Assembly: GCF_026745355.1 (NCBI RefSeq)
Contig: NC_079210.1
Location: forward strand, 30,144,616 to 30,208,615
Source of the DNA: Beta vulgaris subsp. vulgaris
Lineage: Eukaryota > Streptophyta > Magnoliopsida > Caryophyllales > Amaranthaceae
Length of the DNA stretch: 64,000 nt
Direction of reading: 5' to 3'
The translations under genes and the position numbers were made by a program. Below are positions 22,172 through 33,153 of the stretch, one piece after another (the stretch's first letter is position 1; every line of letters begins with the position of its first letter). The notes under the pieces are model-generated. The model saw only the letters and a list, made by a program, of their open reading frames with translations. It did not search any database and was not told the DNA's origin.

Positions 22172-22429
22172 GTTGAAGTATATGTATATTTATATGTATA
22201 TGTATAGGTTAAGTTCATGTATATGTATATTTATATGTATATATCATATACATATACATATATATACATGTATATGTATATATAATGTACATATACATAT
22301 ATATTTATATACATGAACTTAAACATATATATACATCTATATATACATACATATATATATATACATACATATATATATATTATATATTATATATATATAT
22401 ACATCTATTTATATATACATACATATATA

Positions 22430-22476
<47 letters not shown>

Positions 22477-22563
22477 TATTTATATATACATACATATATA
22501 TATACATACATATATATATATACATACATATATATATATATATACATCTATTTATATATATAT

Positions 22564-22601
<38 letters not shown>
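21981..22601. repeat. Compound (TATATG)n/(CATATA)n/(TA)n microsatellite between PAL-1 and PAL-2
   Basis: After CATG the right side of PAL-1 carries ~15 TATATG hexamers (to ~22070). A mixed zone, a CATATA run, the phrase CATGTTGAAG (22170), a mini-PAL remnant (22207-22324) and long (TA)n with TATACATACATA units follow up to PAL-2. Confidence 0.9.
22207..22324. mobile_element. Mini-PAL: two PAL ends around microsatellite
   Basis: GGTTAAGTTCATG (22207-22219) is nearly the PAL left end and CATGAACTTAAAC (22312-22324) is its inverse. Only ~92 bp of TA-rich microsatellite lies between them. This looks like a deletion derivative or footprint retaining nothing but the terminal inverted repeat. Confidence 0.5.
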
Positions 22602-23402
22602 AGTTTAAGTTCATATGAGAACCACCCTTATGGTGGGAACCGTGAGAATCTCTCATTTTATGAAGATTTTGATCATTTTATAATATTTTTGCTTATTTTT
22701 TGTTTCACTTGTTTTATGATTTTGCTCATTTAATAATTTTATAGTCATTTATCAACTTTTTGCTCATTTTATGTTTTGCTTATTTTACTTTTTTTCTCAT
22801 TGAACTTTTTCATGCTCATTTTACGTTTTCTTTTTCTTTTACATTTTTGTTCATTTTACGTTATTGTTCTTTTACATTTTTGTTCATTTTACGTTTTTGA
22901 TAATTTAATGTTTTCTACTCATTTTAAATTTATGCTCATTTGTTACTTTTTTTTTTGCTTATTTTAAAAGTTTTTGCTCATTTTAAGTGGTTTTTACGGT
23001 TTTCACCGTAAGAGAGTTCTCATCCTTAAAATGAGCCAAAACTTCCTAAAATGAGCAAAAACAAAAAAAAAAGTAACAATTGAGCATAAACATGAAATGA
23101 GTGGAAAACATTACATTATCAAAAACGAAAAATGAATAAATATGTAAAAGAAAAAAAACGTAAAATGAGCATAAAAAAGTTCAATGAGGAAAAAAAAGGT
23201 AAAATTAGCAGAACGTAAAATAAACAAAACATAAAATGAGCAAAAACGTTCATAAAATGAGCATAAATTGTTAAATGAGCAAAATCATAAAAGAAAGGAA
23301 ACAAAAAATGAGCAAAAACATTATGAAATGATCAAACTTTTTGTAAAATGAGGAAAAATGGGTGGTTCTCACCACATGAGTGGTTCTCATATGAATTCCA
23401 AC
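22602..23402 (+). mobile_element. PAL-2
   Basis: Same architecture as PAL-1: starts AGTTTAAGTTCATATGAG, hairpin centre at ~23000 (TTACGGTTTTCACCGTAA), ends ATGAATTCCAAC. It is flanked by (TA)n on the left and by CATG plus TATATG-type hexamers on the right. 801 bp. Confidence 0.75.
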
Positions 23403-23430
23403 ATGTACATGTATATGCATATGCATATGC

Positions 23431-23494
<64 letters not shown>

Positions 23495-23670
23495 AAGTAT
23501 ACATATACTTGTATAGTACATATACATGAACATATACATATACATATACATATACATGTTGAAATATATGTATATTTATATGTATATATCATATACATAT
23601 ACATATATAATACATGTATATATATATATATATTATATATATATATATAATTATAATATATATATAAATA

Positions 23671-23703
<33 letters not shown>
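23403..23703. repeat. Microsatellite between PAL-2 and PAL-3
   Basis: (TATATG)n (23410-23490), a CATATA run, CATGTTGAAATATATG (23558) and (TA)n repeat the order seen in the previous spacer in shortened form. Confidence 0.9.
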
Positions 23704-24489
23704 GGTTGAAGTTCATATGAGAACCACCCTTATGCGTGAGAATCTCTCATTTTTCCTCATTTTATGAAGATTTTGATCATTTTATAATATTTTTGCTTAT
23801 TTTTTGTCTCACTTGTTGATTTTGCTCATTTAATAATTTTATAGTCATTTATCAACTTTTTGCTCATTTTACGTTTTGCTTATTTTACTTTTTTTTCTCA
23901 TTGAACTTTTTCATGCTCATTTTACGTTTTCTTTTTCTTTTACATTTTTGTTCATTTTGCGTTATTGTTCTTTTACATTTTTGGTTCATTTTACGTTTTT
24001 GATAATTTAATGTTTTCTACTCATTTTAAATTTATGCTCATTTGTTACTTTTTTTTTTTTTGCTTATTTTAGAAATTTTTGCTCATTTTAATGTTTTTGC
24101 TCATTTTAAGTGGTTTTTACGGTTTTCACCGTAAGAGAGTTCTCATCCTTAAAATGAGCAAAAACAAAAAAAAAAAGTAACAATTGAGCATAAACATGAA
24201 ATGAGTGGAAAACATTACATTATCAAAAACGTAAAATGAATAAATATGTAAAAGAAAAAAAAACGTAAAATGAGCATAAAAAAGTTCAATGAGGAAAAAA
24301 AAGTAAAATTAGCAGAACGTAAAATAAACAAAACATAAAATGAGCAAAAACGTTCATAAAATGAGTATAAAATTGTTAAATGAGCAAAACCATAAAATAA
24401 ATGAAACAAGAAATGAGCAAAAATATTATGAAATGATCAAAATTTTTGTAATATGAGGAAAAATGAGTGGTTCTCATATGAATTCCAAC
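23704..24489 (+). mobile_element. PAL-3
   Basis: Starts GGTTGAAGTTCATATGAG and ends ATGAATTCCAAC; hairpin centre near 24124. It lacks one of the two tandem GTGGTTCTCA phrases seen at the right end of PAL-1, PAL-2 and PAL-4. Confidence 0.75.
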
Positions 24490-24814
24490 ATGTATATGTA
24501 TATGTATATGTATATATATATGTATTTATATACATATATACGTATACATATATATATACTTGTATATGTATATGTATATGTACATATACATGAACATATA
24601 CATATTCATATTCATATACATATTCATATTCATATTCATATACATATTCATATTCATATACATATTCATATTCATATTCATATTCATATTCATATTCATA
24701 TTCATAATCATTTATATGTACATGTACATATACATCTACATATATATATACATATACATATACATGTTGAAGTATATATAATATATATATATATATATAT
24801 AATGTACATATACA

Positions 24815-24903
<89 letters not shown>

Positions 24904-25030
24904 GTATATATGTAATATATATATGTATATAGTATATTATATATATATATGTATATATGTATATATATATATATATGTATATATATATTAATTATAATAT
25001 AGTATATGTATATATATATGTATATATATG

Positions 25031-25090
<60 letters not shown>

Positions 25091-25102
25091 TGTATATATA
25101 TA
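24490..25102. repeat. Microsatellite between PAL-3 and PAL-4
   Basis: TATATG units, a distinct (CATATT)n-type hexamer block (24600-24710), CATGTTGAAG (24763) and a long (TA)n tract with TATATATG interruptions. The CATATT variant appears only in this spacer. Confidence 0.9.
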
Positions 25103-25907
25103 GGTTTAAGTTCATATGAACCACCCTTATGGTGGGAACGGTGAGAATCCCTCATTTTTCCTCATTTTATGAAGATTTTGATAATTTTATAATATTTTTG
25201 CTTATTTTTTGTTTCACTTGTCTTATGATTTTGCTCATTCAATAATTTTATACTCATTTATCAACGTTTTTGCTAATTTTACTTTTTTTCTCATTGAACT
25301 TTTTCATGCTCATTTTACGTTTTTTTTTTCATTTACATTTTTGTTCATTTTAAGTTATTGTTCTTTTACATTTTTGTTCATTTTACGTTTTTGATAATTT
25401 AACGTTTTCTACTCATCTTAAATTTATGCTCATTTGTTACTTTTTTTTGCCTATTTTAGGAAGTTTTTGCTCATTTTAACGATTTTGCTCATTTTAAGTG
25501 GTTTTACGGTTTTCACACTAAGAGAGTTCTCATCCTTAAAATGAGCCAAAACTTTCTAAAATGAGCAAAAAAAATAGTAACATTTGAGCATAAACATAAA
25601 ATGAGTGGAAAACATTACATTATCAAAAACGTAAAATGAATAAATATGTAAAAGAAAAAAAAACGTAAAATGAGCATAAAAAAGTTCAATGAGGAAAAAA
25701 ATGTAAAATTAGCAGAACGTAAAATAAACAAAACATAAAATGAGCGAAAACGTTTATAAAATGAGCATAAAATTGTTAAATGAGCAAAACAATAAAATAA
25801 TTGAAACAAAAAATGAACAAAAATATAATGAAAAGATCAAAATTTTTGTAAAATGAGGAAAAATGAGTGGTTCTCACCACATGAGTGGTTCTCAAAGGAA
25901 TTCCAAC
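25103..25907 (+). mobile_element. PAL-4
   Basis: Starts GGTTTAAGTTCATATGA and ends GGAATTCCAAC. The central hairpin is decayed (TTTCACACTAAG near 25515 instead of TTCACCGTAAG). It sits beside R2 in the same relation as PAL-5 does at 62.9 kb, so the two are probably copies from one duplication. Confidence 0.75.
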
Positions 25908-25951
25908 ATGTATATGTATACGTATACGTATACGTATATGTATACGTATAT
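25908..25951. repeat. Short TATACG/TATATG microsatellite right of PAL-4
   Basis: CATGTATATG followed by GTATAC units separates PAL-4 from the truncated end of R2. Confidence 0.85.
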
Positions 25952-26834
25952 GTTATTCTTAATCTTCCTAATGAGTAACTTAATCGGGAGTCAATGGGAG
26001 GATATAAGGATTAAAAGAATTATGGATATGCAGATTTGGCTCATGTTCAACAGAATTTCACATTAGTACCAATTTTTTAACTCCGCCTGTGAGTATTAAC
26101 TTGCTGCCGGTCCCAAGCCCGGATAAAGGAGGAGGGTTGTACGATGTGAAAACCAACATTACACTTGTCACATCCATGAGCATGAATCATTATCATATAT
26201 ATTTAAGTGGAGTTATGACTTAATCATCGATGCACTACAATATACAGACCTAGTCTAGTGGAAACATGGAAAGGATGTAACGTTAATCCCTTGAAGTGAC
26301 ATGTTCCACCCTTGTTTAGTAGTTTAAGTGTAGTGGTAAATTAGGAAGAGTTTATAAGTCTAGGTCATAGGTCGTAGTCAAAATGGACTTGCGGTGGGCA
26401 ATTTTGTGGTATAGAGTGTATTTATAGTGTTTGAAAGGAATCATCTCGGATTCTGCATATTTGTATGAGTTGATCTTAGTTGACACATAGTTCAGAAAAG
26501 TGGGAATATACGTTTGATGACTTAGAAATGAAGCAGACAGACAACCAAGACTTGTATAAACAACATATACCGATAATTCAGATGTAGTAGATGAAATAGA
26601 GAAAGAAAAGAAGAAAAAGGTCATGCATCCAATTAGAAGTACGTAGACAAATGTTCGATTTCTCTCTATCTTATCTTCTTTATTTATATTTCATTTCATT
26701 ATGTTAGCAATAAGTGCAATTTCTAGAATCCATGATTTGCTAATTAAATTCAAGTTCAACAATAATTGCGAAGTTTAAAATTTTAAATGAGAAAAAAAGG
26801 CAATAAAATAGACAAGGAGTTTAACGTGGTTCAT
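25952..26834 (-). repeat. R2 copy B
   Basis: On the minus strand this matches R2 copy C (61721-62587) and copy D (47708-51430). Shared marks are CCACGTTAAACTCC near its start, TTTCTAAGTCATCAAACG, and the GC-rich core TTTATCCGGGCTTGGGACCG followed by CAGGCGGAG. It is truncated after ATTAAGAATAAC. The CACGTTAAA/CTTGTCT start resembles the U5 part of plant LTRs, but this is weak. No frame is conserved among copies. Confidence 0.7.
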
Positions 26835-28621
26835 TGAGTCGCGGAAGTTCATGAGCTCCCTAATTTTCTTGGATTTGGTTTGTTTCTTGGACTGATCGAG
26901 TGACAATTATTTGGTATACAGAACATTGCTTTTGAATGACATGCTTGCTATGGAATGCCTTATGGAAATCTTATACACTTTCAGACTTTCTCAATCAGCC
27001 CAGCAAAGCGTTCAGTTTGATTCTATCCTTCGGAAAGGGATTGGGTTATAGTGGATTCACGGGTCTATATCGCTTGAATTTTTTGTGCTTTCCTTCGGTT
27101 TCAGGCTTATGTTTTATCATTAACTGGACGTTTTCTTGCACATGGTGCTGGGATTTTTCATTCGACCCCAAGCTTTGTATTCATCTTGTGATCGAGCTCA
27201 TTGATTGGTCCATGAATGTAGCATCACTGAGCTCAATATTGATTGGTCCGTCAATGTGCTACAATTTGGTGATACTTCAGCCTCTGTATGGCCGTCATTA
27301 GTGGTATGTTTGTGAGTTTGGGATGTAGGGGGCCTCGAAGAATTGTCTGGTTTCGTCAGAAGATAGTTGTTGTTTGGCGTTGCAGATGTTATGCCCCTAG
27401 ATGTTTGAGAATAAGACTGAACTTTAGCACGCATCATCTCTCGTCATTTGGATAGTCGCGTTTGTTTCTGTTGTCTTCTGCAGATTTGAGAAGGGGAGTT
27501 GTGTTGTTTCCTCTTGTTTAGGTAAGTGTTTATCATCTTTTTACTGACATGTTCTCTTCCATGTAGTGGTATTGAGTTATTAGGTTTTTGTACTTTTACC
27601 ATTGTGCGTTCATTCCGGACACTTCCAGGTTTGAGTAATTCCTGTGTTTTTTTTTCTCTTGATATTGACCTGAGGTATTTGACATTTGCTTCACACCATT
27701 ATATTCGCACTTCTGTTACAGAAAACATGGAACGAACCCTATTGATTTGACGGAGCTCTGTTCCAGATTCTTGGTTTTTCCTGAACGAAGTTAAATGCAA
27801 AAAACCTTAGTTATGCGAAGTTGCTTTCTGCCTTAGGATTCCATACATATTGTTGATATATCTGTTAGTGCAAACAACATGGAATCTATCTTTACAGCGT
27901 TAAGGGCATATTATCCCCCAACTGCTACCAATGCACCTAACTCCTCTTACAGCAAACGCTGGGGAAGCTGAAACAATCTTATGCTAACCACATCTGGAAA
28001 CAAAAATAAGAATCTTCATAAACCAGCAAACTAAGGAAATAAAGGGACCCTTGTGGGCATCACATGTATGGTACTTGTAGCTTGTTAATGTGGTTTATGC
28101 TTGTTAATATGGTATATTCGCACTTCACTCTTGTAGAAGTCGGTGGCTCACGGGTACTTATAAGAGGGCTTGTAAAAAAGTGTAGAGACCAGAGGGAGTT
28201 CCATCTTGTCTGTTCACATACAAATTAATATTGTTGTCCATAGAATTTTGCTCTGCTCATAGATCATTGGTTTTAATTTTTTTCTAATTCTCTTTGTAGA
28301 CCTTGGATAATTCAACAATGGCTTCACCACCGATGGTAATATAGCTGCGGTTGGGAAGCTCATTGCCCACTCTTTGGTGCATCACCCTTCTTTTCACACA
28401 CATATATACAATAGACGGTTTAGGTTATGTACGAAACATTGGTATATTTGATATTAGATATTGACACGTGATATTGATACCTCTCCCTGCCCATCATTGA
28501 ACGAAACCATTGTCCATAACAGTCTTCGATGGTTATACGGGTACTAAGAGTACGAACGAGATGGATGTTTGTTGTCTCAACCACCCTTAGGAGTTTGGGT
28601 CGTGTCTTTGTTCCACACTGG

Positions 28622-28700
28622 TCATCCTCTCGGACCAGCTACTGATCATCCTCTCAGACCAGCTACTGATCATCCTCTCAGACCAGCTACTAATCATCGG
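28622..28700 (+). repeat. 24-bp tandem repeat, 3.3 units
   Basis: Units TCATCCTCTC(G/A)GACCAGCTAC begin at 28622, 28646 and 28670 with a partial fourth. The period is a multiple of three and the plus frame reads (ATDHPLRP)n, but the frame is not supported otherwise. Confidence 0.85.
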
Positions 28701-30092
28701 CTTGGGTCCTCTGATCTTTTTGCTTTTATGTTCGGAATCAATAGAGAACTTTGTTTGGATTTCTTGCAGTCAGGTATCCACATCAAAGGGAACTTGTTTA
28801 AAACTACCTATAGGGAGTAGGGTTCGAGTTATTGATGTCTAAAAAATGGGGGCTCCACCGATCCAGTTAATCTATAAATATACATGTGATAACTAATAAT
28901 ATTGTCTTGTCGAACTCTGCCCTATTTGTGATAACTAATAGCACTATCTTGTCGAACTCCGCCCTATTCTGTTTTTCGTTTTTGTTTGCTGTGCTCAGAT
29001 CATTTGGTACAAATGGACAAATGGTCAAGTAGCATGAGGATTTAGGTGTTGGATCTGCTGGAGTTCCTAAGTAAGATAATTTATGGTTTTGAAAATTTTA
29101 TATGGAGTGAGGTTGTTAGTTTAACTAAATTATATTTGTCAGTTGGTTGACTATTGCTCTTGATTTCTTGTATGCATGATGTTGATGTTAATTATCTTAT
29201 TTCTTTGGGGTCTAGGTTTTTGGCAATAAATGAGTGTTCGTCTCATGCACGATTTGAGTTCCTCAGTTTCTCTGTCCCTTTCAATTTCCCACTAGCCAAG
29301 GTCTGGTTGTTTGATCAGTCTCTAGTTTCCCGTATGTTTTGGTTAATGATGGTGTTGGTGCCGTCGCGCGTTAGAAGGTTAACAAGCTGCTCTTGCGGCA
29401 TGTACTGTTTTGGCTTTCTGTTACTGTATAAAACCTGAATCCTTCACTCTATCATATTTTTTGGGCCATACTCCGGAGTTCATTTACCTTAAGACTATTG
29501 TGTGAGTTGGTTATTTTTGGGATGAGCTGATGATTTGTTGTTCAGAGTACTTGTGGGGTGCAAGCAGGATATTCAGGAGAGGTATTTTTGGAGCTGAGCC
29601 ACTTGGATCCTGTAAGTTTACTCTTTCTTATTTGTAGGATTAGCCTTAGCATGTATCTTTTGGCAGGAAGACTGCTAAATCCGAGCTTTGTTGCATTATA
29701 AGCTTGCTTGTCTAGCGTTTTGTGTATGGGTTAGGCCTCAGGAGTCAGGACTCAGGTGCATGATTATCTCACACCTTGTTGTATTCTCCTAGGGATGTTA
29801 GACAAAAAAGGTTCAGGTTTTATGAGTTAATGTATTCTTCGTCATATTTTATGGTTATGTGTACTTTGTCGTTCTCCCCTTGTTTGGCAAACGATGTTTC
29901 AGTATAGGTGCAATATTCTGCCTCAGCTTCCAGTTGATAATGTTCTTTTGAAATTGCTCGTGGTACATTTAATGGGGGCTAATGTCCTGATCATGAATGG
30001 CCTTGGCTGCTCATGGTATGTGGTACATTTAATGGGGTAATATCCTGATCATAAAAGTGGGTTCTATTGGCCTTGGCTCCTCGTGGTATGTT

Positions 30093-30570
30093 AAATGGGT
30101 TTGAAATCTTGATTGTAAATGTGGTTCCATTGGCTATGGCTCCTCATGCTATCGTGCGTGCATGACATCTTTATTTGAGTCCTTGTTCTGGTTGAATTGT
30201 GTTGTCACAGGCTTTTGTCAATAGTTGTGTTGTGCGATATATTAGTATCATGGTGTGTGTACTTGAGTGAGAAATGCCGCTGCTGATAGATCCTGCCCAA
30301 ACCAGATCCAACAGATTAAATTGAGCATCTCCTTGCATCTAAATGGGGATGAACTCTGGATTGTAAATGTGGTCCCATTGGCCGTGACTCCTCATGCTGT
30401 CGTGCATGCATGACATCTTTATGAGTCCTTGTTCTGCTTGAATTGAGCTGTCACAGGCTTATGTCAATAAAAGTGTTGTGCGATATATTAGTATGCTGGT
30501 GTGCGGTGGAGGAGATCTATTCGAGTGAGAAATGCCGCTGCAGAATAAATAGAGCAGCTCTGTGCATCCT
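30093..30570 (+). repeat. ~240-bp internal direct duplication in R1
   Basis: AAATGGG...GATTGTAAATGTGG...GCATGACATCTTTAT...GTTGTGCGATATATTAGTAT...GAGAAATGCCGCTGC occurs at 30093-30340 and again at 30341-30570. Copy C has both units, so the duplication predates the B/C segmental duplication. Confidence 0.8.
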
Positions 30571-31122
30571 CGGCTTGGCTTCAGGTTCATGTCAGTTATA
30601 GTTGACTGGGGTTTTACTGTTGTGTCTATTATTCAATGTTCTGTTGATATTGTGTTGCTCGTTTGGTGGAGGTTCTGAGGAGATATCTACGGTGCTGATG
30701 GATTTATGTTCTTCTCTGTTGTGACTCTGTACTGCTGCAATTTGTTCTTTGTAGTATGATCAGTCTAGTGTGTTGACCACAAGATAACGGTTCATAGATA
30801 TTGAGTGATTTAGGAGGGAGTGGTCGCCCATCGTTTCATTGGAAATCTACTGTAGTATACTCTGGTATGGAACCCGTATAAATCTGATTATGGTACTGTC
30901 AAGAGTTTGTCGTTTGATGTTTTCTGTTCTAGTTCTTGGCAAATAGTTTCGTGTGAAGGTTCGTGCTGTAAAATTGTGGCTGTCAATAAATATGCATTTG
31001 TGATTTTTAACTCTGCTTGGCTTGTTGGTTTTTAGATTGCTGAGGCACGTGTCGCGTGGTATTCCTGGACTGATCGACGTGCAAAGGTTCAATGGATTAC
31101 AACTTATAGGGCTCTACTACAT

Positions 31123-31183
31123 ATACATATATAATATATATGCATACATATATAATATATATGCATACATATATAATATATAT

Positions 31184-31225
<42 letters not shown>

Positions 31226-31362
31226 ATATATATATATGTATATATATATACATGTATCATGTATATATATATATACATGTATATATATATACATGTATCA
31301 TGTATATATATATATACATGATACATGTATATATATATACATGTATATATATATACATGTAT
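31123..31362. repeat. (TA)n/TATACATG microsatellite at R1-B end
   Basis: TATATGCATACATA and TATATACATGTATCATG units follow R1 directly and end where the T215 array begins. Confidence 0.9.
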
Positions 31363-31793
31363 ATATGACTAATGGAAAAGGATTGTGATTGGATAGGTTT
31401 GGTAATGCCGAAGTACTGTTCGGTAATTACCTAAAAGCGTATGATCTGGGGTTCATTTGGACTTTTTAGTATAAGGAGGGACAGTGAGGGCCCAAAACTC
31501 AAGTCTATGGGGTTTAGTAAGGTATTTGGCCTATTGGACCCAGAGGCATGATTGTCCGATTTCCATTGGATGACTTTGAAGACTAAAAGGAAAAGATTGT
31601 GATTAGATAGGTTTTGTAATGCCCAAATAGTGTTTTGGTAATTACCTAAAAGAATATATGATCTGAGGTTAATTTGGATTATTTAGTACAAGGAGGGACA
31701 ACAGGGGACCAAAACGCAAGTAAATGGAGTTTGGTGAAGTGTTGGGAATAATGGACCTAGTGACATAATTGTCCAACCCCATAGGATTGCTTT
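31363..31793 (+). repeat. T215 array, segment 1 (two units)
   Basis: Two head-to-tail units start with GATTGTGATTRGATAGG (~31380 and ~31587) and share GGTAATTACCTAAAAG, TTTAGTA(T/C)AAGGAGGGAC and ATGGACC(C/T)AG. The last unit is cut by the hAT element, whose target duplication GATGAGTA belongs to the unit. Confidence 0.88.
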
Positions 31794-32115
31794 GATGAGT
31801 ATAGGGGTGTTAATGAGCCGAACCGAGACCGAACTTAACTAAACTCGGCTCGGCTCGAAAACATTTTTAATTGAGCATGGCTCGAGCTCGAAGCTCGTTG
31901 AGCTTAAAATATTAGGCTCGGCTTGAGCTCGAGTTCCAAAATTATGGCTCGGCTCGAGCTCGTCAGGCTCGAAACCTATCTTCAACGTAAACAAGTCCAA
32001 GGATATATGGAGGCCCAAATGTTTCAAGAGTGAAAGGCCCAATGTCCAAACTTGTTGATATGCGTAGACGAGCAATAAGCAAGCCAGCTGTGGACTAATG
32101 AGATGTCAAAGATTT

Positions 32116-32167
32116 CTTTTATAGAGTTTTGAACTCCCACCCTCATACTACTCCAGCGATGTGGGAC
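32116..32167 (-). promoter_or_regulatory. snRNA-type upstream element plus TATA box
   Basis: On the minus strand GTCCCACATCG (32157-32167) matches the plant snRNA upstream sequence element RTCCCACATCG. TATAAAAG (32116-32123) follows after 33 bp, the wider spacing used by Pol II-type snRNA genes. No U-snRNA sequence follows, and the same motif also occurs in some plant LTRs, so this may be an orphan promoter or an LTR remnant. Confidence 0.45.
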
Positions 32168-32604
32168 GTCCAAGATGTAACACACTTTTTCGCCATCCTC
32201 TGCTCTCAGTCTCTCAGAATGTCCTGTACCTCTCGCTGCACTCGGTCCTTCTCGCTGGACTTTCTCTCTCCTTAACTCAGTTGCACCGACAAGCTGCGAA
32301 CCAGATATGACCACCTCCATCTTCGCCGGTGCACTGTCTCGCCGCCGGTGTTCCTACTACAACTTTACTTTCTGGTTAACTTGCTGAGGTTTATGCAGAA
32401 GGATTGAAGGTCAAGTATCTTGTCGATTTGCCGTATTGGTACCCCACTTTTCAAAGGCACATAGTATTAAAAGTTTAAAACCGTAAAACAAAAGGCTAAA
32501 CTGAGAAATGACATTGAAATTTTCTAATCACATAAGAAAGGAAGTTTGTTACTAAAGTCAGTTTATTGAAGATGAAGATTTAAACAAAAAAATTGAGTCA
32601 AAGG

Positions 32605-32726
<122 letters not shown>

Positions 32727-33153
32727 GTTTTTCTTTGTTCCTTTTGAAGGTTTTTCATACCATTAGGGAAAGTTTCATATGATTTAAAACACTAACATAC
32801 GACACTCTACATGAACTTTGATTATGTTTTATTAGTTACAATACTATCTTTCAAATTTAAAACAACAACTCAATATTTAAAAATATTATAATTATTAACA
32901 TAGTTGTTATTAACCATAGTTATTCATTAATTTTTTATTTAATATTAAATATTAGTGAAAAATTTTAGTAATTAAAAAATTATCGAGCCTGTTCGCGAGC
33001 TTTCGAGCCGAACTTAAGGTAGCTCAGGCTCGGCTCATTAAGGTATCGAGCCGATCTCGAACTCGAATCGAGCCCGCTCGAGCCGAGCTTTGACCGAACC
33101 GAACTCGAATAGTTTGCGAGCCACCCTGGCTCATTATTACCCCTAGATGAGTA

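Larger units (their letters stand above)
26836..31122 (+). repeat. R1 copy B: longest gene-like non-coding copy
   Basis: This is the most complete R1 copy. 26836-27080 and 29040-29830 match copy A; 29405-31122 matches copy C inverted. It has splice-like GTAAGT and TTGCAG signals, but the longest frames (121 aa at 26936, 94 aa at 29154) are not kept open in the other copies. It ends GGGCTCTACTACAT at the microsatellite. I infer a duplicated pseudogene or non-coding transcript. Confidence 0.6.

Noticed and set aside
21926..25124. Many open frames of repeated Met-Tyr, Ile-His, Val-Tyr or Ile-Tyr dipeptides on both strands
   Set aside because: They are translations of TATATG/CATATA/(TA)n microsatellites, open in several frames at once, and have no coding features.
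25952..26834. R2 as a Helitron
   Set aside because: I found no 5' TC start with a 3' CTRR end preceded by a hairpin at consistent boundaries; copies differ in where they end.
28622..28700. Possible CRISPR-like direct repeats
   Set aside because: The 24-bp units are head to tail without spacers, and the DNA is clearly plant nuclear. T215 was dismissed as CRISPR for the same reasons.
26836..31122. R1 as a protein-coding gene
   Set aside because: Frames up to 121 codons are not conserved between the three copies, which differ by frame-disrupting indels.
32024..32320. 98-codon minus frame inside the hAT element
   Set aside because: It crosses the USE/TATA promoter-like segment; no domain is seen and the element is non-coding.
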